From NCBI GenBank assembly GCA_024278755.1, contig JAJRSO010000066.1, positions 1 through 45,105 of the forward strand: a stretch of DNA of 45,105 nucleotides. The letters are read 5' to 3'. The DNA comes from Calditrichota bacterium. GTDB taxonomy: Bacteria > Calditrichota > Calditrichia > Calditrichales > Calditrichaceae. The notes below the pieces were generated by a model. That model had not been told where the DNA came from, ran no database searches, and saw only the letters and a program-made list of their open reading frames with translations. The position numbers and the translations under genes are program-made. Each line of letters opens with the position of its first letter. Position 1 is the first letter of the stretch. Shown one piece after another: positions 8,583 through 17,599 of the stretch.

Positions 8583-9404
8583 GTGCATAGATATTTCAGT
8601 CAGTCCGCTTTGTCCGGCCCTGTGTTTAAATGGATGCTAACTGCGCTTTTATGTGTATTTATTTTTACCGCGCTGCCCGCGCAGGATCTGACCGGTTTCC
8701 AGATTATGGAAAAAGCGCTTAATAAGAGCAGCTGGCAGGATATGTCCGGCGAGGTGACTCTTATTTTAAGCAATGCCCGCGGCGAGCGGCGTACCCGTAA
8801 AATCGATATGTTCAGCCGCAAGCGTACTGCGGAGGAAAGCGATATGCTGATGCGGTTTAAGGCACCGGCGGACGTTAAAGGCACCGCCTTTTTAATTATC
8901 GAAAAAAAAGATAAAGACGACGAACGCTATTTGTATCTGCCCGCGATGCGCCGGGTTAAGCGTATTGCCTCATCCGGAAAGGGCGGTAATTTTATGTCCT
9001 CGGATTTTACCTATTACGATATCGGCAAGCCCAAACTGAGGGACTGGACTTACAAAAAACTGGCGGACGAAAAAATCGGAAAGTGGGATTGCTATAAGCT
9101 GGAATGCCTGCCAGCCGATGAAAATATTATAAAAGACACCGGCTACGGTAAGATTATCCGCTGGATTCGCAAGGATATTTTAATGACCGTGAAAAGCGAA
9201 TATTACGACCGCGTTCTGCGTAAATGGAAAACGCTGCAAGTGCCGGGGATGGAAACGATTGAAGGGGTCTGGTTTCAAACCGATATGAAAATGAACGATG
9301 TGCAAAATAATCACGCCAGCGAAATGCGGTTTACAAATTTAAAAGTAAATCAGAATATTCCGGCTAAGTTTTTTACACAGCGTTTTTTGCAGAGGGGCCG
9401 CTGA
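8583..9404 (+). CDS. Outer-membrane lipoprotein-sorting protein (LolA/LolB-like fold)
   Basis: A protein of 273 residues starting at GTG 8583, with GAAAGGA about eight bases upstream. A signal peptide covers about residues 1-33 and ends near LPAQD. The mature part has the pattern of the outer membrane lipoprotein-sorting family: MRFKAPADVKGTAFL, a DERYLYLPAMRRVKRI stretch and SDFTYYDIG. These proteins almost always lie beside MMPL-type exporters, as here, and are thought to shuttle a lipid-like cargo through the periplasm. Its stop overlaps the barrel start by one base (TGATG). Confidence 0.82.
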   Translation: MHRYFSQSALSGPVFKWMLTALLCVFIFTALPAQDLTGFQIMEKALNKSSWQDMSGEVTLILSNARGERRTRKIDMFSRKRTAEESDMLMRFKAPADVKGTAFLIIEKKDKDDERYLYLPAMRRVKRIASSGKGGNFMSSDFTYYDIGKPKLRDWTYKKLADEKIGKWDCYKLECLPADENIIKDTGYGKIIRWIRKDILMTVKSEYYDRVLRKWKTLQVPGMETIEGVWFQTDMKMNDVQNNHASEMRFTNLKVNQNIPAKFFTQRFLQRGR

Positions 9405-10645
9405 TGGGCCGTTTTAAATTTCTTTATCCTTTTTTACTTTTTCCTTTACTTCTTGCCGCGCAAAATATTGAAACGGGCGGCTATCTCAAACTGTTTGCCC
9501 ATCCCAATTTAAACGCGCCCTATGCCTGGGAACGCCTTGGTTCGCGGGTGCAGTTGCAGTTAACTCAGTCCCTTGCCGAGCGAGCGACGTTTTATGCGGC
9601 GCTTAATTTTAACTACGACCGGGCCAATGACGATAAAAATCCGATGCGTGTGTATCCGGTGGAAACCTACCTCGATTTCTTTTTTGATAAGCTCGATATT
9701 CGTCTCGGGCGGCAGTTTATTTTTTGGGGCAAGACCGATTGGATTAATCCCACCGATAATATCAATCCCTGGGATTATGAAAATATCACTGCGGAAATTG
9801 AGGACTACCGTATTCCGGTAACCGCGGTCAGGGCGGATTTATATTTATCCGGCTGGGATTTGCAACTGGTTTTACTGCCCCGTTTTAGCCCGCACCGGAT
9901 TCCCATCGAAATGCCCGATTCTCTTGCCGGTTTGCCCGTTGCACATCGCGCGACCGAACGGCCGGAAAACAGGCTAACCAACGGAGAATTGGGTTTGCGC
10001 CTTTCGTCTGCGGTTTTGGGGGTGGATTTTTCGTTCAGTTATTTTTACGGATTCGATAAAAGTCCGACCATCCGAATTCAGATGTTGCCCGCGCAACAAA
10101 AGTTTATACATACAACCGAATATAGCCGTCAGCACGTGCTGGGTTTTGATTTTGCCACTACCTTTGATAAATGGGTGTTTAAAGGGGAAGGGGCGTATTT
10201 TTTAACCGCCGACCGTGACGGTAAAGATATTTTCGCCGTTAATCCCCATCTTAAATATGTGCTGGGTCTGGATTATAATTTAAGCGACAACTGGACTCTG
10301 AACGGCCAGTTTGTACAGACCGTTTTGTTCGAATACGACCGGGACTACGAAGAGCAAACCCGTATCGAGCGGCATATGCCGTTAGACGATGTGCCGGAGC
10401 CGTACCTGCAATCCCTAAGCGGGCGCATCCACTACAAATGGAATGATTTTTTGAGTTTGCAGCTGATTTCTGTGCTTAATTTAGAAGAGACTGATTATTT
10501 TATCCTGCCGATTTTATCCTATGCTTTTGCGGACGGAATTAATATCTATGCCGGGGGAACCCTTTTCGGCGGGCCGGCGCAAAGTTCCTTCGGGCGCAGT
10601 AAAGAATATTCCAAAGCCTTTTTTGAGGTGAAATACAGTTTTTAA
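9404..10645 (+). CDS. DUF1302-like outer-membrane beta-barrel protein
   Basis: A protein of 413 residues. A signal peptide (residues 1-19) ends in LLAAQ. Amphipathic beta-strands alternate through the whole length, and the C-terminus is FFEVKYSF, ending in phenylalanine as barrel proteins do. The RLGRQFIFWGKTDWINPTD stretch near residue 101 is the hallmark wording of DUF1302-type proteins found with MMPL exporters and lipoprotein-sorting partners. As last gene of the operon it probably supplies the outer-membrane end of the pathway. It is convergent with the restriction-modification remnant. Confidence 0.8.
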   Translation: MGRFKFLYPFLLFPLLLAAQNIETGGYLKLFAHPNLNAPYAWERLGSRVQLQLTQSLAERATFYAALNFNYDRANDDKNPMRVYPVETYLDFFFDKLDIRLGRQFIFWGKTDWINPTDNINPWDYENITAEIEDYRIPVTAVRADLYLSGWDLQLVLLPRFSPHRIPIEMPDSLAGLPVAHRATERPENRLTNGELGLRLSSAVLGVDFSFSYFYGFDKSPTIRIQMLPAQQKFIHTTEYSRQHVLGFDFATTFDKWVFKGEGAYFLTADRDGKDIFAVNPHLKYVLGLDYNLSDNWTLNGQFVQTVLFEYDRDYEEQTRIERHMPLDDVPEPYLQSLSGRIHYKWNDFLSLQLISVLNLEETDYFILPILSYAFADGINIYAGGTLFGGPAQSSFGRSKEYSKAFFEVKYSF

Positions 10646-10671
10646 TTTACACAGACAGGTTTAATAATTAC

Positions 10672-11259
10672 CTATTCCGTGTATGCCCCTAAAAAACGTT
10701 TACCATTAAAATGAATTAAATGAGAAGGTGAACCGGCCACCCAAACTTCAGTTTCCCAGGCAATCTCATTAAAATACTGAAGCATTCCTTTTCTATCTAA
10801 AAAAGCTGTTACATAAACCAATCCGCTGCTGCTATTTTTAAATAAGGCATCCAATTCTATTTTTCGTTTTGCATTAATTGGACCGTGAGAAGTTACTGCT
10901 TCAATTAAAACGAGCCATCCTTTTTCTTTATAATGCACAACCACGTCCGGAATTTTCCCGTGTTCATCTTTTATTTCAATGCCTAATTCGGAAAAAGCCG
11001 CTTTATTAAAATAGGCCCATTTTTTTTCTGCATCACCAATATAAATAGGTTCTGCTCCGGGTGTGAAGCGGGAACAAAAGTCATCGATTATTTTTTTTAC
11101 TAAGATATTTTGTCCGCCGGGAGATAAAGAAATTTCCTTGTTTGAGAGTTTAATGGGAATTCTGAGTAAATCACGTCTTTGTGCATAAACCTCTTTAAGC
11201 GTTTCGATTGAGGAAAGAAAACTGCTTAAATTGTTTTCCAGTTTTTTGTATGATATGTT
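10672..11259 (-). CDS. BsuBI/PstI endonuclease catalytic-domain fragment
   Basis: An open frame of 195 codons with no ATG. The first usable start is the GTG at 10944. The protein text from YKKLENN onward matches the catalytic half of BsuBI/PstI endonucleases, including GKIPDVVVH, EAVTSHGP, GLVYVTAF and the C-terminal HLIHFNGKRFLGAY. Its N-terminal partner lies in another frame upstream. On its own it should be inactive. Confidence 0.7.
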   Translation of the reverse strand, partial: NISYKKLENNLSSFLSSIETLKEVYAQRRDLLRIPIKLSNKEISLSPGGQNILVKKIIDDFCSRFTPGAEPIYIGDAEKKWAYFNKAAFSELGIEIKDEHGKIPDVVVHYKEKGWLVLIEAVTSHGPINAKRKIELDALFKNSSSGLVYVTAFLDRKGMLQYFNEIAWETEVWVAGSPSHLIHFNGKRFLGAYTE

Positions 11260-12596
11260 TTAATTAAACTTAATACCGAATTCTCCATTTGGTAAACATA
11301 ATTAGGACTATTAACGGGTCTTGATTTATCCGGGTTCGGTAAGACAAATCCTGCCTGAACAAATTGATGAACAGTAAATCGCCGAACCGTTTCTCTCGAA
11401 TTCGGTGCATATTCTTTTCCATAATGTTCTTTAAAAAACTGCATCATTTCAGTGATTCCAAGTAGTGGTTTTCCGGCTTCTTTCCAGGATTGGCCCGGCT
11501 TTAGGTTTAATAATGCCAATAATGCTAAAGCAGAACGTTCATTTTGCTGTTCACGTGGGATGCCCAGTTCTTTTAAAAGAGCAATGGCGTCTTTTATTTT
11601 TTTTTCAATTTTTACAGGATCGAAATCTTCTGCCATTGTAAAAAGTTTCTTTTCAATAATTTCATCAATAAGCTCTTGTTCCGGGAGCGTGTTTTGAAAA
11701 TAGGTTCCTAAATTTTTTAATTGATTTAATGAAGGATAACGTAAAAGCTTTAAGTCTGAAGCGTTTACCTGAGTGTGCCCATTGAATATTCGAAAGTATA
11801 AATCAATTATAGTAGAATTAAGATAAAGTGTAAGTCCTCTGGCGATTTGTTCATCCAAGCCTGAGAAATTAGTATGAAATACATTCAGATGGTTCTCAAA
11901 GCCAATTTTTTTTGTTGAGATAACTTTAGGATTATATAAAGCCGAAACAATGCGTCGTTTTTCTTCTTTTGCACTGAAACGGCGGCAAAGCACATAGAAT
12001 TCAGAATTTAAAAACAATTCCGACGTTATTTCATTAAGGAGAATTGAATTGGGTTTTTTGCTTTCCACCGGCCATTTAATCTGCCCCCGGTTAAAGTTTA
12101 ACGGATAAATAAGAGGAACTGAGTTTATAGAGGGTTCTTTTTGTAAATACTCAGTTGCTCGAAAATCGACTATTCTGCCGGTAGAAATTTCAATATCTAA
12201 GTCCTGAATGGAACAGGGTAAACTTCGGATTCGTTTTGTCACAAGTTCAATGTTTTTATCGGTAATCAGATGAATTATTTTATTTTTATCTTTATTACCG
12301 ATCACATTTTCATATGCCACCTCTATCTGGCTCGGCATTTCGTCATTCGGGTTGTCACTTGAAGTAATACAAACTGTAGTGACCTTTTTATTTTTATATG
12401 CATGGAAAATAATATTTTCCTGTAAAACTTCATTGTCACTAAAGGAACGATCTCGGGAATTAAATAGATGAATCTGGTTAAAGAACATTTCAGCCGTAAA
12501 CAATAACCGGAAGGCTTTAAAATTAGGTCCGTTTGTAAAACTTCTGGGAGTTATAGCGATTAATTGGCCTTCATTTTTAAGAAGTTTTGCAGACAA
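11226..12596 (-). CDS. Methylase C-terminal part joined in frame to nuclease N-domain
   Basis: A readable frame of 456 residues. About residues 1-340 are the methylase target-recognition region, ending with the KLLRYPSLNQLKNLG wording. From a methionine codon at 11636 (MAEDFDPVKIEKKIK) onward it reads as the BsuBI/PstI endonuclease N-terminal DNA-recognition domain. No stop separates the two, so this is either a true fusion or a lost stop/start overlap. The frame ends at a TAA at 11226-11228 caused by the third deletion. Confidence 0.7.
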   Translation of the reverse strand: MSAKLLKNEGQLIAITPRSFTNGPNFKAFRLLFTAEMFFNQIHLFNSRDRSFSDNEVLQENIIFHAYKNKKVTTVCITSSDNPNDEMPSQIEVAYENVIGNKDKNKIIHLITDKNIELVTKRIRSLPCSIQDLDIEISTGRIVDFRATEYLQKEPSINSVPLIYPLNFNRGQIKWPVESKKPNSILLNEITSELFLNSEFYVLCRRFSAKEEKRRIVSALYNPKVISTKKIGFENHLNVFHTNFSGLDEQIARGLTLYLNSTIIDLYFRIFNGHTQVNASDLKLLRYPSLNQLKNLGTYFQNTLPEQELIDEIIEKKLFTMAEDFDPVKIEKKIKDAIALLKELGIPREQQNERSALALLALLNLKPGQSWKEAGKPLLGITEMMQFFKEHYGKEYAPNSRETVRRFTVHQFVQAGFVLPNPDKSRPVNSPNYVYQMENSVLSLIKTYHTKNWKTI

Positions 12597-12991
12597 AGCA
12601 AGGAAGGCAGATATAGGTTTGAAGTTTCAATACTAACAGAGCTTAAAGATTTTCTTGTATAAGAATCACTTCGAATCTTTTTATAAGGCGGATTCATGAT
12701 TATCAAATCAAACCGTGTATTGAAATTGGAAACAGAAAAAAATTGAGTTTCCGATTTAATACTGTCTACAGCAGTAGTGATAAAGTCAGAATTAAAAACA
12801 GATACAGATAATTCTATATTATGCTCTGAACATTTTTCTTTACAGATGTCTAAGGTCTGCCTTAACTCATTTAACAAATTCTTGTCATTTTCAAAAACTG
12901 TTAAATCTATTTTGATGTCTGTTAATTGTTCTTTGATGATTCGGTCAATGACAGCCGCACCGAGAATACCCATTCCGGCGCCGGGATCCAA
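12560..12991 (-). CDS. Methylase middle fragment with motifs I and IV
   Basis: It contains DPGAGMGILGAAV (SAM-binding motif I), a VFENDKN acidic strand and MNPPYKKI (catalytic NPPY). It runs in frame with the family until SNLY near 12615 and then ends in out-of-frame residues. Inserting one base there joins it to the next fragment. Confidence 0.72.
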   Translation of the reverse strand: MDPGAGMGILGAAVIDRIIKEQLTDIKIDLTVFENDKNLLNELRQTLDICKEKCSEHNIELSVSVFNSDFITTAVDSIKSETQFFSVSNFNTRFDLIIMNPPYKKIRSDSYTRKSLSSVSIETSNLYLPSLLCLQNFLKMKAN

Positions 12992-13185
12992 AATATGGAG
13001 GTCATTTTTTGCAAATTAAACATAGATGCCATCTGAGTGGCAATAGGCAGTGATGTAAAATATTGAGCATATTCTTTCTGACGGATTGGGTCTAATTGAG
13101 TGCTTGTTTGAAGTCGTATTAATTCGACTGTAGACAATAACTCGTTTTGTGCGTTAAATGTATTTATCAATTCCATAGTTTTCAT
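12922..13185 (-). CDS. Methylase N-terminal fragment (before first frameshift)
   Basis: The open part holds about 60 genuine methylase residues (QKEYAQYFTSLPIATQMAS, the usual region before motif I). It then enters a wrong frame after the A6 run at 13005-13010. Adding one A restores LQKNDLHILDPGAG. The remaining residues to 12922 are out of frame. Confidence 0.7.
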   Translation of the reverse strand: MKTMELINTFNAQNELLSTVELIRLQTSTQLDPIRQKEYAQYFTSLPIATQMASMFNLQKMTSIFWIPAPEWVFSVRLSLTESSKNN

Positions 13186-13330
13186 TTTTTATTTGAAAAT
13201 ACATCAAGAAGGAAGTTTGAGCAAAGGATTTTTATACAAAATTACGGGCGCGATCTAGTATCCTGTCTGCCCTCTTTATTTATCCGTTCTTTTTACTTAA
13301 ATTTAGTATTTAGAAAATTGTGGAGTAAAA

Positions 13331-13951
13331 ATGCCGATTTATATCTATGTAGTGGTTTTAGCGGTTGCTTATTTATTTGGTTCTTTTCCCAGCGCTTTTA
13401 TTATGCTAAAGCTGTTTGGTAAAAAGGATATCCGCGAGCATGGCAGTGGTAACGTTGGGGCGATGAACGCCCTGCGCACCAGTAAAAGTAAGCCGGTGGC
13501 TATTGTGGTCCTTTTGCTGGATCTGGCAAAGGGCGCTTTTCCGGTCTGGTATGCTTTGCATTATCTAAGTTTGGACAATACGGCGTTTTTACTTTTAATA
13601 ATTGGTCTTTTGCTGGGGCACCTGTTTCCGATTTGGTTAAAATTTAAAGGGGGACGCGGACTGGCGGTTGCGGCCGGGGCGCTTGGGGCCGTAAATATTT
13701 ACCTGGTTGTAATTTGGCTCGTCGTTTGGGGCGCCTTTTACGCTTTGTTGCGTAAGCACATTCCGGCCAGTATGACGGCGACATTTATCCTGCCAATCGC
13801 CGTCTTTTTTACCCGTCACTCTTATTTTTCGGATCAAATTCTTGTTTTTACATTAATTGTTTGCATCTTAATTTTTCAACGCCATTTGGGACGATTGTTG
13901 GATTTGGTTGAAGAAAAACGTTTAAAAATATTAAATGGAGCACAAAAATGA
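13331..13951 (+). CDS. plsY: Glycerol-3-phosphate acyltransferase PlsY
   Basis: A membrane enzyme of 206 residues that transfers an acyl group from acyl-phosphate to glycerol-3-phosphate, the first step of phospholipid synthesis. Three PlsY signatures are visible: YLFGSFPSAFIM near the start, HGSGNVGAMNALR (residues about 37-49) and GHLFPIWLKFKGGRGLA in the middle. Several hydrophobic helices fit the seven-helix topology. GGAG lies about seven bases before the ATG. Its stop overlaps the gcvT start (ATGA), so the two are translated together. Confidence 0.95.
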   Translation: MPIYIYVVVLAVAYLFGSFPSAFIMLKLFGKKDIREHGSGNVGAMNALRTSKSKPVAIVVLLLDLAKGAFPVWYALHYLSLDNTAFLLLIIGLLLGHLFPIWLKFKGGRGLAVAAGALGAVNIYLVVIWLVVWGAFYALLRKHIPASMTATFILPIAVFFTRHSYFSDQILVFTLIVCILIFQRHLGRLLDLVEEKRLKILNGAQK

Positions 13952-15018
13952 AATTTACCGCTTTACATAAAATGCACGAACAGGCCGGGGCCAAAATGGT
14001 GGAATTTGCCGGCTATCATATGCCCATCCAATATCGCAGCATTCGCGATGAGCATCGCCGTGTGCGCGAAACCGTGGGCGTCTTTGATGTTTCCCATATG
14101 GGTGAAATTGAAATTTCCGGTCCTGCCGCACTGGATATGGTACAAAAAATTACCGTTAACGATGTGGCGGCGCTGGAAATCGGACAGGTGCACTATACGG
14201 CCATGTGCTACCCCGACGGCGGCATTGTGGATGATTTACTGGTTTATCATTTTGCGGATAAATATTTATTGGTGGTAAATGCTTCCAATAAAGATAAAGA
14301 TTTTCAGTGGATGCTGGATAATAAAATTGACGGCTGTGAAATTAAAGATTTAAGCGAGGACTTTACACAGATCGCCGTGCAGGGTAAAAAAGCCGAAGCT
14401 ACCCTGCAAAAATTGACGTCGGTAAAATTAGATAAAATAAAATTCTACTGGTTTATCGAAGGGGAGCTTGCCGGCTGCCCGATGATTATTTCCCGTACCG
14501 GATACACCGGTGAACCGGGCTTTGAACTCTATTTTGCCAATGAATTTGCCGAAAGGGTTTGGAATAAAGTTTTTGAAGCCGGGGCGGAGTTTGATATCGA
14601 GCCCATTGGCCTGGGCGCCCGGGATTCCCTGCGTCTCGAAAAAAAGATGTGTCTTTACGGAAACGATATCGATCAGACCACCAATCCGCTGGAAGCCGGC
14701 CTGGGCTGGATTACCAAACTAGACAAAGGTGATTTCATTGGCCGGGATATGTTGCTGAAAGTAAAAGAAGAAGGCGTGCCGCGCCGGTTGGTTGCTTTTG
14801 TGCTGGATGGTCCGGGTTTTCCCCGTCACGGGTATAAAATCTTTAAAGACGGTGAAGAACTGGGTGAAGTGACCAGCGGTACCGTTTCGCCGATGCTGGA
14901 AAAGGGAATCGGCCTGGGTTATGTGAAAAAGGGCTTTACTAAAATTGGTACGACTATCGAAATTGAAATTCGAAAAAAGATGGTTCCCGCTACTATCATT
15001 AAACCGCCTTTCGTTTAA
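13948..15018 (+). CDS. gcvT: Aminomethyltransferase, glycine cleavage T protein
   Basis: A protein of 356 residues, the usual GcvT length. It releases ammonia from the aminomethyl-lipoyl H protein and makes 5,10-methylene-tetrahydrofolate. Visible family wording: EFAGYHMPIQY near the start, GVFDVSHMGEIEI, DLLVYHF, the SRTGYTGEPGFELYF signature (about residues 181-195), GLGARDSLRLEKKMCLYG and a C-terminal barrel with VTSGTVSPMLEKGIGLGYV. The other glycine-cleavage genes are not nearby. A hairpin follows the stop. Confidence 0.95.
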   Translation: MKFTALHKMHEQAGAKMVEFAGYHMPIQYRSIRDEHRRVRETVGVFDVSHMGEIEISGPAALDMVQKITVNDVAALEIGQVHYTAMCYPDGGIVDDLLVYHFADKYLLVVNASNKDKDFQWMLDNKIDGCEIKDLSEDFTQIAVQGKKAEATLQKLTSVKLDKIKFYWFIEGELAGCPMIISRTGYTGEPGFELYFANEFAERVWNKVFEAGAEFDIEPIGLGARDSLRLEKKMCLYGNDIDQTTNPLEAGLGWITKLDKGDFIGRDMLLKVKEEGVPRRLVAFVLDGPGFPRHGYKIFKDGEELGEVTSGTVSPMLEKGIGLGYVKKGFTKIGTTIEIEIRKKMVPATIIKPPFV

Positions 15019-15034
15019 TTTTTTGTAGCTTACA

Positions 15035-15067
15035 AAACCTTCCGGGAGCTAAAAACCCGGAAGGTTT
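15035..15067 (+). terminator. Perfect 12-bp hairpin after gcvT
   Basis: AAACCTTCCGGG (15035-15046) pairs with CCCGGAAGGTTT (15056-15067) around a 9-base loop. No T-run follows on the plus strand, so it may end transcription weakly or mainly protect the 3' end of the mRNA. Confidence 0.6.
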
Positions 15068-15199
15068 AAAATGAGACAGGCCTCTGTCAAGTCAATATTA
15101 TCAAAAGAGTTACCACTTCTGTTTATTTGTTTTCCCAGCCTTGTTTCAGTATATTAAACAGTTCATATCCGTTGTGCAAACAATCCGGTAAAAATACGA

Positions 15200-16435
15200 A
15201 TGGCAAAGAAAAAACGAACCAAAAAATCATCCCAATCCCAAGTCTGGGGCGTATTCCTTTTAGGTTTGGGCATTCTGCTTTTTATTGCAATCGCTACCTT
15301 TAATGTGAGTGATCCGGTAAATCTGAATGTACAGAATAATATCGTAAAAGCGCAAAACTGGCTTGGTCCGTTGGGCGCTTCCATCTCGTATGTGCTAATG
15401 CAGTGGACCCTGGGCTACCCCATTCTGGTACTGCCGGCCTTGTTAATTCTGTTTTCGATTGGGCTGATTACCGGTTCACCCGTACCCTATTTGCGAAAAT
15501 TTAGCGGCTTATCTGTTGTTTGGTCTTATTTGCTTTCCATTATTCTCGCAATGCCGGCAGCCATCGAAACATCGGGACATATTACCGAATACTATCCCAG
15601 CGGATTACTTGGCGGATTTACAGCCGCCAAATTAATTATCTATCTTGGTGAATTTGGCAGCCTGTCCGTCTTATTTCTGGCCGTAATCGTAATGCTTTTT
15701 GCCAGCACGCCCATTGAAATCGGTCGGATATTTAGAGGCATTGCATCGGCGGGACACTCTCTGACGAGCGGACTAAGTTCTTTTATTGGAAGATGGAAAG
15801 AAAAACGGCAGGCGCGTAAACAACACCGTTTAGAACGAAAGCAGAAAGAGGCCGTTCCCGTTTCCGAACCGGAAGAAGCGCTACCGCATATTCAGCCGGT
15901 TCCCGAAACGAAGCCGCTGCAAATTAATATAGATACGCCGTCCCAACCGGAATTTGTGCCATTAACTGAACCGCCGAAAAAAGAGATGGCGGTGGGTGTT
16001 CAGGCTTCTATCGAAGATATTCTAAATAAAATGGAAGAGCCGGAAACGCCTGCCGAAGTGGATTTTGAAGTAACCGAAGAGAAACGCGATCCGATTCTGG
16101 ATTATGATAAACTGGTTAAAGAGAGCATCGCCCGTTACAAATTTCCATCCATCGATTTATTAAAAAGCGCGCAAGGCAGACCTATTTCGGTAACTCGTGA
16201 GGAGTTGCACGCCAATGCCAAATTGCTGGAGGAAAAGCTGCTTACCTTTAACGTGGAAGCGAAAGTGGTAAGCGTCACAGCCGGCCCGGTCATTACCCTG
16301 TACGAGCTGCAGCCGGCCACCGGTGTTAAGGTAAATGCCATTGTCAATCTGGCCAACGATCTGGCCATGGTAATGGAAGCGCGCGGCATTCGTATCATCG
16401 CGCCTATTCCCGGTAAAGCGGCGGTGGGCATCTAA
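15200..16435 (+). CDS. ftsK: FtsK/SpoIIIE N-terminal part, ended by premature TAA
   Basis: Holds the N-terminal membrane domain (hydrophobic segments at about residues 17-37, 60-90, 105-125 and 145-170), a charged Pro/Glu-rich linker and the start of the motor (alpha) domain. It ends at GKAAVGI followed by TAA at 16433-16435. FtsK proteins read GI-Glu-hydrophobic-Pro-Asn here, and the bases after the TAA continue in the same frame as IPNRNPQ. So one G-to-T change (GAA to TAA) splits an otherwise complete gene spanning 15200-17599. Confidence 0.88.
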   Translation: MAKKKRTKKSSQSQVWGVFLLGLGILLFIAIATFNVSDPVNLNVQNNIVKAQNWLGPLGASISYVLMQWTLGYPILVLPALLILFSIGLITGSPVPYLRKFSGLSVVWSYLLSIILAMPAAIETSGHITEYYPSGLLGGFTAAKLIIYLGEFGSLSVLFLAVIVMLFASTPIEIGRIFRGIASAGHSLTSGLSSFIGRWKEKRQARKQHRLERKQKEAVPVSEPEEALPHIQPVPETKPLQINIDTPSQPEFVPLTEPPKKEMAVGVQASIEDILNKMEEPETPAEVDFEVTEEKRDPILDYDKLVKESIARYKFPSIDLLKSAQGRPISVTREELHANAKLLEEKLLTFNVEAKVVSVTAGPVITLYELQPATGVKVNAIVNLANDLAMVMEARGIRIIAPIPGKAAVGI

Positions 16436-16456
16436 ATTCCGAACCGCAATCCACAG

Positions 16457-17599
16457 ATGGTTTATCTACGCGAACTTATCATCACGGAAAAATTCAGTAA
16501 GACTGAAGTGGAGCTTCCGCTGGCCCTCGGAAAAACCATCAGCGGTGAAGCTTATATTGTCGATTTGACTAAAATGCCCCATCTGCTTATTGCCGGCGCC
16601 ACCGGTTCCGGGAAAAGTGTGGGCATAAACACCATTATAATGTCATTGCTCTACGCCGTGAATCCGGCCAAAGTTAAATTTATGATGGTCGATCCCAAAA
16701 TGCTGGAACTTTCTATCTACCGGGCCTTGCGCAACCACTACCTGATTTGGCGGCCTGATTTGGACGAAGAGGTGCTGACCAAGCCCAATAATGCGGTGAG
16801 TATGCTGAATAGTATGGTATTGGAAATGGATCGGCGCTATATGAAGTTATCCAGCCTGAATGTGCGCAATATTGTGGAATACAATAAAAAAGTGAAAAAA
16901 GGCGGCGTAAAGGTGGAAGATGAAAACCACCAGCAATTGCCCTATATCGTTATTATTATCGACGAGTTGGCCGATTTGATGATGGTTTCTTCCAAAGAGG
17001 TGGAAACGCCCATTGCGCGTATTGCCCAAAAGGCGCGGGCGGTGGGTATTCATTTGATTGTGGCTACACAGCGTCCCAGTGTGAATGTTATCACCGGCAC
17101 CATTAAGGCTAATTTCCCGGCGCGCATTGCCTACCAGGTGGCCACAAAAGTGGATTCCAGAACGGTGTTGGATATGAACGGCGCCGAACAGCTTTTGGGT
17201 AACGGCGATATGCTCTTTCTGCCGCCGGGGCAGCCCAAACCGACGCGTTTGCAGAATCCGTTTGTGTCCACCGAAGAGGTGGAGAAAGTGATCGAGCACA
17301 TCAGTCGGCAGAAGGATTTACCCTACTACAGTATCCCGCAGCCGGGGAACAGCGGCCGGGGCGGAATCGGCGGTGGCAGCGACGAAGGAAGTCGCGATGC
17401 CTTGTACGAGCAGGCCCGGGCGACAGTGGTTTATCATAAACAGGGATCGATTTCGTTTTTACAGCGTAAACTAAAAATCGGCTATTCACGAGCCGCCAGT
17501 TTAATTGACGAGTTAGAGGAAAACGGTGTGGTCGGCCCGGCAAATGGCAGCAAGCCGCGGGAGGTTATTTTAACCCAGCAGGAATTGCAAAATATGTGA
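16457..17599 (+). CDS. ftsK: FtsK/SpoIIIE C-terminal motor part
   Basis: Same frame as the upstream half, so together they would give about 800 residues, a normal FtsK length. It has Walker A (AGATGSGKSV), Walker B (YIVIIIDELADLM), the ATQRPSVNVITGTIKANFP segment and a C-terminal winged-helix gamma domain that would read chromosomal orientation sequences. The ATG at 16457 is only the first internal methionine and has no good ribosome site; it is probably not a natural start. FtsK moves DNA through the division septum and is generally important, so a true null is doubtful. Confidence 0.85.
   Translation: MVYLRELIITEKFSKTEVELPLALGKTISGEAYIVDLTKMPHLLIAGATGSGKSVGINTIIMSLLYAVNPAKVKFMMVDPKMLELSIYRALRNHYLIWRPDLDEEVLTKPNNAVSMLNSMVLEMDRRYMKLSSLNVRNIVEYNKKVKKGGVKVEDENHQQLPYIVIIIDELADLMMVSSKEVETPIARIAQKARAVGIHLIVATQRPSVNVITGTIKANFPARIAYQVATKVDSRTVLDMNGAEQLLGNGDMLFLPPGQPKPTRLQNPFVSTEEVEKVIEHISRQKDLPYYSIPQPGNSGRGGIGGGSDEGSRDALYEQARATVVYHKQGSISFLQRKLKIGYSRAASLIDELEENGVVGPANGSKPREVILTQQELQNM

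Larger units (their letters stand above)
10672..13185 (-). pseudogene. Broken fused BsuBI/PstI-type restriction-modification gene
   Basis: Read from 13185 down to 10672, one ancestral frame of about 840 codons is split by three one-base deletions, near 13005-13010 (an A6 run on the coding strand), near 12608-12617 and near 11238-11247 (another A6 run). The order is an N6-adenine methylase with motif I ILDPGAGMGILG and motif IV MNPPYKK, then the N-terminal domain of a BsuBI/PstI endonuclease (GIPREQQNERSALALLALLN), then its C-terminal catalytic domain (EAVTSHGPI, VYVTAF, ETEVWVAGSPSHLIHF). Methylase and nuclease are normally separate genes; here the frame runs through without a stop. The locus is either decayed or carries base-call errors in homopolymers. 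Confidence 0.8.
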
